Source of the DNA: an uncultured Lachnospiraceae bacterium
Lineage (GTDB): Bacteria > Bacillota > Clostridia > Lachnospirales > Lachnospiraceae
DNA: 8,304 bases
Assembly (NCBI GenBank): GCA_902797475.1
Contig: CADBTG010000050.1
Span: 1-8,304 of the forward strand
Direction: 5' to 3'
In this document: positions 1 through 4,801 of the stretch, piece after piece
Numbering within the stretch: the stretch's first letter is position 1
Layout: every line of letters begins with the position of its first letter
Notes under the pieces: generated by a model
Database searches by the model: none
Told to the model about the DNA's origin: nothing
The model's input: the letters and a program-made list of their open reading frames with translations, nothing else
Made by a program: the position numbers and the translations under genes

Positions 1-446
1 CCGTCCGGCATTGTAAACCGTAACTCCTCTCCGTTGTTCATCGCCTGGATTTGCTCTTCGGAAAGATATTGCCAATTCGAGCTACCCGGCTTATCCAAAG
101 TATAAGCTTCATAAAAAGTATATCGTTTCAAATTACGCGCCGAAACATAAAAGACGGTGCCCGGTTTTGCGGTTAAGTCATATGTGGAGAATCCCACTTC
201 ATATGTTTCCCCGGATTCCATCCGAAGAAGCAGGGAATCTTCCGGGGTATCGCTTATGGTCTTACCGTCACTGTCTTGAATGCTTCCTCTTGACCATATT
301 CGTACCATGTACGTATCGGAATCATCTTTGCTGCCTCCGGCGAAAGCCTCCGGGCGCATTACGACAAGGAAGCACAGCAACGTCAATACTGCAATCGAAA
401 TCCGCTTTATGCTGTTTCCCGGGCGGTAATGATTCTTATTTCTCAT
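1..446 (-). CDS. Secreted protein of unknown function, N-terminal part only
   Basis: The gene begins at the ATG at 446-444 and runs off the left edge after 148 complete codons, so the C-terminus is unknown. Residues 1-36 form a signal peptide: a basic start (MRNKNHYRPGNSIKR), a hydrophobic core (ISIAVLTLLCFLVV) and an AFA cleavage site after residue 36. The mature part opens with GGSKDDSD. It then reads as a beta-rich region, including an SGETYEVGF stretch (78-86), and reaches RFTMPD at 143-148. That F-x-MP-x-D pattern also occurs in the large surface protein of the same gene group, in NFIMPACDI, so the two probably share a beta module; this is inference from a short match. The ribosome site is AGAGGGAG, 4 nt before the ATG. 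The gene follows the LiaF-like membrane protein after 30 nt, which suggests the same transcript. I do not recognise the family. Confidence 0.72.
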   Translation of the reverse strand, partial: MRNKNHYRPGNSIKRISIAVLTLLCFLVVMRPEAFAGGSKDDSDTYMVRIWSRGSIQDSDGKTISDTPEDSLLLRMESGETYEVGFSTYDLTAKPGTVFYVSARNLKRYTFYEAYTLDKPGSSNWQYLSEEQIQAMNNGEELRFTMPD

Positions 447-476
447 AATTCTCCCTCTTATTCTTCTCTTAAGCCC

Positions 477-941
477 TTACTTGCGAACGACTACCTTTCC
501 GAGGCAGGTCTTTCCGGTCAGGCGAAGCGCCGGCGCGTTCTCGTCATCGGGAGTCTCACACGCAACGTCCACTTTGCCGCTGCAGGGCTTCAAATCGCTG
601 ATAACACGCATGGAAGCGGGAACCGTGACATTTACCTTTCCGCAGATGCAGGTCAGGTCCATGTTTACGTCATGGGTCGGAGCTTCGGTAAATGTGATAT
701 CAAGGCGTCCGTTCAGACAAGACAGGTAAGCGTTATTCGTGTCGGGCGAAAGCGCAACCGTCCCTTTGCCGAGACCGATGGAGTGCACGGCGTTGTTCTG
801 GCTTTCGTTCCCCTTCATCTTCTTAACATTTTTGCGGAGCAGCACAAACATCGCTCCGATGTTGGCAATGACAAATGCCACAACTGCCCCAAGTCCGATC
901 AATACGGCTTTTACTACACTGCTTTTTTTGTTCTCATTCAT
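477..941 (-). CDS. Small membrane protein with Cys-rich LiaF/DUF4097-like beta-repeat tail
   Basis: This protein has 154 residues if the ATG at 941-939 is used. I chose that start because AAGGAG lies 9 nt upstream; the in-frame ATG at 959 would place that same site inside its own coding sequence and add only MKEKMI. A basic N-terminus (MNENKKSSVVK) is followed by one membrane segment at about residues 11-35, then a basic RKNVKKMK patch and a hydrophilic linker. Residues 72-154 contain four spaced beta turns of the form G-[KR]-[VL]-x-[VI]: NGRLDI (77), CGKVNV (100), SGKVDV (121) and LGKVVV (147). Such repeats resemble the C-terminal beta domain of LiaF-like and DUF4097 proteins, but the assignment is by pattern only. 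Six cysteines (75, 98, 100, 120, 128, 146) sit mostly at the turns, which I find unusual. The start overlaps the surface-protein stop codon by 8 nt (ATGAATGA), implying translational coupling. The role may be envelope-stress sensing or anchoring; neither is shown. Confidence 0.78.
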   Translation of the reverse strand: MNENKKSSVVKAVLIGLGAVVAFVIANIGAMFVLLRKNVKKMKGNESQNNAVHSIGLGKGTVALSPDTNNAYLSCLNGRLDITFTEAPTHDVNMDLTCICGKVNVTVPASMRVISDLKPCSGKVDVACETPDDENAPALRLTGKTCLGKVVVRK

Positions 942-2829
942 AATCATCTTCTCCTTCATCTATAGTTTCTTTTTGTGCCGGTTTCGCCGGCTGTTTTCTG
1001 TTCATCATCACATACGCCGCTATCGCAACTCCCAAAATGATAACGGTAATCGGAATTATCACATACAGCGGATTAAAGCCGCCTTTTTGTTCTTTGTCCT
1101 CCCCCTTCACCTGTTTTGTTTCGTCTTTTACAGGTTCTGTCCCGGTCGGAGCAATTGTCGGCGTTGCCTCCTTCGTAACGCCCTGCCCTTCCGTAGGTGT
1201 CGGCGTCGCAGCCTGCTCCGTGGGGGTAGGTGATATCTCGCCGGGAGTAGGGTTCGGCGTTACCTCATTCGGTGTAGGAGTAATCGTAGGATCCTTCTCC
1301 TCCGTCTCAAACGAAAAAGTGATATCACAGGCCGGCATGATGAAATTCGTCTTAAATTCAGATTCGTATATGTAATTCCACAGCTCATAGAAAACACATG
1401 CTCTCTCCCCGTAATACCCGTCCGAATCAACAGCCTTGGGATAATAGTACTTCTGATTATCAGGGTTATCCGGCACTATCTGTAACATAGTACCCGGTGC
1501 GGCCTTTTGAACCGTTTCATGCTTCTCATTCTCCGCATGGCCGCCGTTCACGGTCAGAGAATACTCTTGGTCAGGTACTTTTTCTCCGAATCGGAATGTG
1601 ACCGGCCAATGAGGACTGTGATTGAGACCCGTCAGGACGTAATCACCCCGAAGGTTTGAGGAACTTAACGGGACGATATAGAGAATCTGAAGAAAGTCGT
1701 CACAATTGTCATATAGTGCTGCAATAGAAATATCCTTGCTCCCGTCTCCGTCCAGATCATATGAACCGGAAACATAATATTGTTCTATCTGCATTAATTC
1801 TCTCAACGCATCAAGAATTGAAGATATATCTTCATCCGTATACAGTACCTTCTTGAAATACCCTTTTGTAAGATCAATGATATAAGGTTCTTGCTCTCTG
1901 ATATCTGCCGTGCATATAACATCCTTCCGCGGCATTCTGCTATATCCGTATGCATCCGCGCCCTCGGAAGCATTTAAACTCCATCCCGCAACATACTTTC
2001 CCTCAAGAACGGGAAATACCAGCCTGATGGGATCTCCGGCCGCCAGTTTATTCACGGGGTTTCCGTCTCTGTCTACAGCATAACCCCCGCCGCCCACAAC
2101 GGATATCGAGTACTCCTTTTGCGGCGGCTCGGAATCAAAATGAAATATTACCGTGGCGTCCGGTGCATACGCATAATAATAGTAATCTTCTTCCTCATAG
2201 GACTTACGCCATACATAATCCCCTTGGAGATTGCTTTCTCCCAGGTGAGCGATGAATGCGGTATAGCCTATTTCCGAACTTCCCCAGCTGTACTTAATAT
2301 CGAAAGAGCCGTCTCCGTCCAAATCTATAATGTTCCAGTCGTCATCCGATGCTTTTTCGGAAAACTTTGCGAAAAGATGATGTAATCTGCTGCCGCCATC
2401 ATATCCCGTCCATATCCCGTCCGGAAGATCAAACTCTATCGGCTTTATCTTTTCTTTTGTAACAGTGACATTATATTCCCTGACATCCTCAAAGACCCTG
2501 ATTTGTTCATAATAAACGATTTCGCCAGTAGCCATAGTTTCTTTATAGCATGCTCCGGCATAGTCAACTACTGTTTCCGTTCCGTCCTTCATTTTCTTCG
2601 TGATAAATATTTTTGCGACTTGCTCATCACGAGGCAAAACCCATATGAGGTTCACATATTCTCCGGGCGCTGCCTCCGTTACAACTGTGCCGTCCATCAG
2701 GGCTGCGTATCCGCCCTCCACGATAATCTTTGTCTTTCCGTCCTCTTCCGCCTTTGTTCCGCGAAACGCCAAAAGGCCGCACAGCAGTACGGCCAAGGCA
2801 ATGATGACAAGTGTTTTACGGTTATTCAT
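934..2829 (-). CDS. Membrane-anchored modular surface protein with two DxDxDG modules and Pro/Thr stalk
   Basis: This 631-residue exported protein starts at the ATG at 2829, after AGGGGGG with about 5 nt spacing. Residues 1-27 are a signal peptide (core TLVIIALAVLLCGLLAF, cleavage likely after TKA). A beta module occurs three times: at 33-66 (KIIVEGGYAALMDG..AAPGEYVNL), 239-272 (YSISVVGGGGYAVDRDG..LAAGDPIRL) and 422-453 (EYSLTVNGGHA..KAAPGTMLQ). Between them lie two copies of a second module with calcium-type loops DLDGDGSFD (169-177) and DLDGDGSKD (358-366), each followed by SNL-x-GDYV. Copies 2 and 3 of the beta module end near MPRKDV and MPACDI. Residues 514-566 are a Pro/Thr-rich stalk, 587-608 a membrane helix (LYVIIPITVIILGVAIAAY) and the tail ends in acidic IDEGEDDYE. 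There is no LPxTG motif, so membrane rather than sortase anchoring is inferred. The gene lies 40 nt after citrate synthase. Ligand and function are unknown; no catalytic motif is visible. Confidence 0.88.
   Translation of the reverse strand: MNNRKTLVIIALAVLLCGLLAFRGTKAEEDGKTKIIVEGGYAALMDGTVVTEAAPGEYVNLIWVLPRDEQVAKIFITKKMKDGTETVVDYAGACYKETMATGEIVYYEQIRVFEDVREYNVTVTKEKIKPIEFDLPDGIWTGYDGGSRLHHLFAKFSEKASDDDWNIIDLDGDGSFDIKYSWGSSEIGYTAFIAHLGESNLQGDYVWRKSYEEEDYYYYAYAPDATVIFHFDSEPPQKEYSISVVGGGGYAVDRDGNPVNKLAAGDPIRLVFPVLEGKYVAGWSLNASEGADAYGYSRMPRKDVICTADIREQEPYIIDLTKGYFKKVLYTDEDISSILDALRELMQIEQYYVSGSYDLDGDGSKDISIAALYDNCDDFLQILYIVPLSSSNLRGDYVLTGLNHSPHWPVTFRFGEKVPDQEYSLTVNGGHAENEKHETVQKAAPGTMLQIVPDNPDNQKYYYPKAVDSDGYYGERACVFYELWNYIYESEFKTNFIMPACDITFSFETEEKDPTITPTPNEVTPNPTPGEISPTPTEQAATPTPTEGQGVTKEATPTIAPTGTEPVKDETKQVKGEDKEQKGGFNPLYVIIPITVIILGVAIAAYVMMNRKQPAKPAQKETIDEGEDDYE
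1132..1290 (-). repeat. Low-complexity Pro/Thr-rich stalk coding region
   Basis: Residues 514-566 of the surface protein are built from irregular P-T-x-T-P units (PTITPTPNE, TPNPTPGE, SPTPTEQA, TPTPTEGQ, ATPTIAPTGTEP). It lies between the folded modules and the membrane segment, the usual place for an extended cell-wall spacer that may be glycosylated. At DNA level the units are similar but not identical, so length variation between strains by slippage is possible but not shown. Confidence 0.85.
1540..1887 (-). repeat. Surface-protein repeat unit 2 (DLDGDG module plus beta module)
   Basis: This codes for residues 315-430. Landmarks in the same order as unit 1 are YIIDL, DLDGDGSKDI, SNLRGDYV, the strand VTFRF, then EYSLTVNGGHA. 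The segment between YIIDL and the calcium-type loop differs from unit 1 (TDEDISSILDALRELMQIEQ here looks helical), so the copies have diverged strongly outside the landmark motifs. Confidence 0.7.
2080..2439 (-). repeat. Surface-protein repeat unit 1 (DLDGDG module plus beta module)
   Basis: This codes for residues 131-250 of the surface protein. It shares an ordered set of landmarks with the second unit: an initial IEFDL, the loop DLDGDGSFDI, SNLQGDYV, a V-x-F-x-F strand (TVIFHF) and then YSISVVGGGG. The spacing between equivalent landmarks in the two units is 183-192 residues, so this is a diverged tandem duplication rather than two chance loops. The loop fits the D-x-D-x-D-G-x-x-D pattern of EF-hand, dockerin and similar calcium sites, but no flanking EF helices are obvious. 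Confidence 0.7.
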
Positions 2830-2846
2830 ATTTCCCCCCTGAAACT

Positions 2847-2866
2847 CGTTGCGCTATCCCGCAACG
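2847..2866 (-). other. Intergenic stem-loop between citrate synthase and the surface protein gene
   Basis: The transcript would read CGTTGCG-GGATAG-CGCAACG, a perfect 7-bp stem with a 6-nt loop, starting 3 nt after the citrate synthase stop codon and ending about 7 nt before the AGGGGGG ribosome site. No run of U follows (the next bases are AGTTTCAGG), so it does not look like an intrinsic terminator. A role in mRNA processing, stability or attenuation between the two genes is possible but unproven. Confidence 0.5.
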
Positions 2867-2869
2867 GTA

Positions 2870-4237
2870 TTACCGTTCCGCAATCGGAACGTATTCGCGC
2901 TCGTCACAAACGCTCTTATAAGCCGGGCGGATGATCTTTCCGGCGTTGATCAATTCCTCAAGCCGGTGGGCGCTCCAGCCCGCGACACGCGCTACCGCGA
3001 AAATCGGCGTATACAGTTCCTCGGGAAGTCCGAGCATCTGATAAGCAAATCCGCTATAGAAATCGACATTTGCGCTGACGCCTTTATACATCTTGCGCTC
3101 CGCTGCAATCACCTTCGGCGCAAGCTCCTCAACAAGCTGATAGAGGGCAAATTCCTTATGCATGCCCTTTTCCTCGGAAAGTTTTTCGACAAAGCCGCGG
3201 AACATCACGGCTCGCGGATCGGAAACCGAATAAATCGCATGTCCCATGCCGTAAATAAGTCCTGCTTTGTCAAAAGCCTCTTTATGAAGCAGAGCCCGTA
3301 AGTAGGTTGCAACTTCCTCCTCGTCGGTCCAATCGGAAACCTTTTCCTTCATGTCGGCGAACATTTCGACAACCTTCATATTCGCGCCGCCGTGCTTCGG
3401 TCCCTTCAAAGAACCGAGCGCCGCCGTCATGGCCGCATAGGTGTCCGTTCCGGAGGATGTCACGACGTGCGTGGTAAATGTGGAGTTGTTGCCGCCGCCG
3501 TGCTCCGCATGAAGAATCAGGGCGATGTCCAAAACGCGGGCCTCAAGCTCGGTATACTGACTGTCTGCACGAAGCAGATGCAGGATATTCTCCGCCGCCG
3601 ACAGGTCGGTCCTCGGCCGGTGAATGATCAGCGCCTCGTCCTGATAATAATAGCGGTGCGCATGATAGCTGTAAACCGTAAGCATCGGAAAGATGGAAAT
3701 CAGCTGAATGCACTGACGCATTACGTTCTCAAGAGAAGTGTCTTCCGGATTCGTGTCATAGGAATATAACGTCAGAACGCTTCTGGAAAGACCGTTCATC
3801 ATATTCGAACTCGGCTTCTTCAGTATTACGTCGCGGACGAAGCTGCTCGGCAGTGTCCGGTAATATCCCAAAAGCTTTGTGAAATCGGCAAGCTGTTCTT
3901 TGTTCGGAAGCTTACCGAACAGCAAAAGGTATACAGTTTCCTCGAATCCGAAACGGTTCTCGGAAACACAGCCTTTCACGATATCCTCCACATTGATGCC
4001 GCGATAGAAAAGCTTGCCGGGGCATTGCTTCTCCACGCCGTCCTCTATTTTAAGCGTACGGATTTCGGAGATCTCCGTAAGACCGGCAAGAACGCCCTTG
4101 CCGTTCAGGTCACGAAGTCCCCGCTTCACCTCGTAGCGGTTATACAATTCAGGATCGATATTGCTGTTTTCAAGACAGATATCGGTCAGTTTCCGGATAT
4201 CATCCGTGATATCGGAATAATTCACTCTTTTCGCCAT
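2870..4237 (-). CDS. gltA: Citrate synthase (si-type)
   Basis: This 455-residue cytoplasmic enzyme condenses acetyl-CoA with oxaloacetate to citrate, the entry to the TCA cycle or to the oxidative branch that makes 2-oxoglutarate and glutamate. The family's catalytic triad is present: His246 in LHAEHGGGNNST, His333 in YGMGHAIYSVSDPRA and Asp392 in SANVDFYSGFAYQM. Substrate-binding GPKHGGAN (279-286) and the DPR arginine (Arg342) are also in place. The position after the second His is Ala, as in eukaryotic GHAV, rather than the Arg of E. coli GHRV. The length is typical of the longer clostridial forms, with an extra N-terminal segment of roughly 50 residues. Methylcitrate synthase is a less likely alternative, as no prp genes are seen. 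The start ATG follows GGGAGGAG closely. The gene is 33 nt downstream of the PqqD-like gene and 40 nt upstream of a surface protein gene; no aconitase or isocitrate dehydrogenase gene is in view. Confidence 0.95.
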   Translation of the reverse strand: MAKRVNYSDITDDIRKLTDICLENSNIDPELYNRYEVKRGLRDLNGKGVLAGLTEISEIRTLKIEDGVEKQCPGKLFYRGINVEDIVKGCVSENRFGFEETVYLLLFGKLPNKEQLADFTKLLGYYRTLPSSFVRDVILKKPSSNMMNGLSRSVLTLYSYDTNPEDTSLENVMRQCIQLISIFPMLTVYSYHAHRYYYQDEALIIHRPRTDLSAAENILHLLRADSQYTELEARVLDIALILHAEHGGGNNSTFTTHVVTSSGTDTYAAMTAALGSLKGPKHGGANMKVVEMFADMKEKVSDWTDEEEVATYLRALLHKEAFDKAGLIYGMGHAIYSVSDPRAVMFRGFVEKLSEEKGMHKEFALYQLVEELAPKVIAAERKMYKGVSANVDFYSGFAYQMLGLPEELYTPIFAVARVAGWSAHRLEELINAGKIIRPAYKSVCDEREYVPIAER

Positions 4238-4270
4238 GTAGCTCCTCCCATCGTCCGCCGGGCGGACCGC

Positions 4271-4537
4271 TTATTCTGTCAGAACGCCTCCGTTTCTGAG
4301 CTTCATCACCATCTTCCGGATCTCTTCCCGGAAGAAGGCTTCGGTTCCGTTGTACTGTTTCATGAGTTTTTGAAGAATCTCCTCTTCCGAGGTTTCTTCC
4401 CTGAGCATTTCGAAGATTGCTTTGCTGCTTCGGTTCATGCTGATGATGCCCTGAAAGCTTTCCGAGCCCTCTCCGACAGCTACGGCAACCGCTCTGTCTC
4501 CGACATCACGCAATAAGAAGTCATATTTCAGTTTCAT
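4271..4537 (-). CDS. Stand-alone PqqD-like (RRE-type) small protein
   Basis: This 88-residue protein has the outline of the PqqD family: an N-terminal beta hairpin (YDFLLRDVGDRAVAVAVGEG), then FQGIISMNRSSKAIFEML (28-45), an acidic turn (REETSEEE), helices QKLMKQYNG and TEAFFREEIRKMVMKLRNGG, and a short VLTE end. In PQQ and RiPP pathways such domains bind a precursor peptide for a radical SAM enzyme. No radical SAM enzyme or precursor is visible here, so that function cannot be assumed. Stand-alone copies are common in Clostridia, often unassigned. It is the first gene after the promoter at 4572-4600. The ATG has a weak ribosome site: the nearest purine run (GGGA) ends about 12 nt upstream. 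An in-frame TGA one codon (AAA) before the ATG rules out a longer form. Confidence 0.8.
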   Translation of the reverse strand: MKLKYDFLLRDVGDRAVAVAVGEGSESFQGIISMNRSSKAIFEMLREETSEEEILQKLMKQYNGTEAFFREEIRKMVMKLRNGGVLTE

Positions 4538-4571
4538 TTTTCAATACTGTCCCGATTTCATAGTAGGCATT

Positions 4572-4600
4572 ATTATACCAAAAATCAGCAAGAAACTCAA
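4572..4600 (-). promoter_or_regulatory. Sigma-A type promoter for the PqqD-like/citrate synthase unit
   Basis: Read on the minus strand, there is a -35 TTGAGT (4600-4595), a 17-nt spacer and a perfect -10 TATAAT (4577-4572). Transcription should start near 4565, leaving a leader of about 27 nt before the PqqD-like ATG. No clear operator was found, although the sequence between this -35 box and the oppositely directed one is only 7 bp. Confidence 0.85.
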
Positions 4601-4607
4601 TAAAAAC

Positions 4608-4637
4608 TTGCCTTTTCCCCGAATTGTGTGGTAGTAT
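4608..4637 (+). promoter_or_regulatory. Promoter for tRNA-Leu
   Basis: On the plus strand there is a -35 TTGCCT (4608-4613), an 18-nt spacer and a -10 TAGTAT (4632-4637) preceded by TG plus one base, the extended -10 form. The expected start near 4644 is only about 4 nt before the mature tRNA end. The match is weaker than that of the divergent promoter, but its position directly before a stable RNA gene supports it. Confidence 0.55.
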
Positions 4638-4647
4638 GAGTGCAATT

Positions 4648-4727
4648 GCGGATATGGTGGAATTGGCAGACACGCCGGATTTAGGTTCCGGTGCGCAAGC
4701 ATGCAGGTTCAAATCCTGTTATCCGCA
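4648..4727 (+). tRNA. tRNA-Leu (anticodon UAG)
   Basis: The full cloverleaf can be drawn by hand. Acceptor stem GCGGATA/TATCCGC (4648-4654 with 4720-4726) is followed by discriminator A4727. The D arm is GTG/CAC with GG in the loop. The anticodon stem CCGGA/TCCGG encloses the loop TTTAGGT, giving anticodon TAG at 4682-4684, with G37 beside it as is usual for Leu CUN readers. There is a variable arm TGC-GCAA-GCA (class II type, short) and a T arm GCAGG-TTCAAAT-CCTGT. The 3' CCA is not encoded (GGG follows), so it must be added by CCA-adding enzyme. The gene reads CUA and other CUN leucine codons. It is the only plus-strand gene and ends at the shared terminator 23 nt downstream. Confidence 0.96.
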
Positions 4728-4750
4728 GGGGAAGCCGCTTTCAGGCAATA

Positions 4751-4782
4751 AAAAACGCAGCCCTTTTCGGGGCTGCGTTTTT
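4751..4782. terminator. Bidirectional intrinsic terminator shared by tRNA-Leu and putP
   Basis: This is a perfect 13-bp inverted repeat, AAAAACGCAGCCC/GGGCTGCGTTTTT, with a 6-nt loop TTTTCG. On the plus strand the GC-rich hairpin is followed by a T run and ends the tRNA transcript. On the minus strand the mirror T run (TTTTTTATTG) ends the putP transcript, whose stop codon is 19 nt away. The symmetric A and T tracts at each foot make termination in both directions likely. Confidence 0.92.
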
Positions 4783-4801
4783 GCTTTCTTCACGGTTCGG
4801 A

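Noticed and set aside
942..959. Upstream ATG (959) as start of the LiaF-like membrane protein
   Set aside because: The only good Shine-Dalgarno site (AAGGAG) lies downstream of it and is correctly spaced for the ATG at 941.
429..1233. Long plus-strand frames opposite the membrane protein and the Pro/Thr stalk
   Set aside because: They are shadows of well-supported minus-strand genes with signal peptides and ribosome sites; their low-complexity Val/Gly runs mirror the Pro/Thr codons.
1132..1290. CRISPR-like or tandem DNA repeat
   Set aside because: The repetition is irregular, in frame and explained by Pro-Thr codons; there are no constant repeats with unique spacers.
4541..4543. The in-frame TGA before the PqqD-like ATG as a recoded (selenocysteine) codon
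   Set aside because: There is no SECIS-like hairpin just downstream, and the upstream six codons show no link to the PqqD fold.
4521..4712. 63-residue minus-strand frame covering the tRNA complement and the promoter region
   Set aside because: It overlaps the tRNA, both promoters and the PqqD-like start. There is no Shine-Dalgarno site and the composition does not look like protein.
4700..4740. tRNA 3' end as a phage or island attachment site
   Set aside because: There is no integrase and no second copy of the tRNA 3' sequence in the window; a terminator and putP follow immediately.
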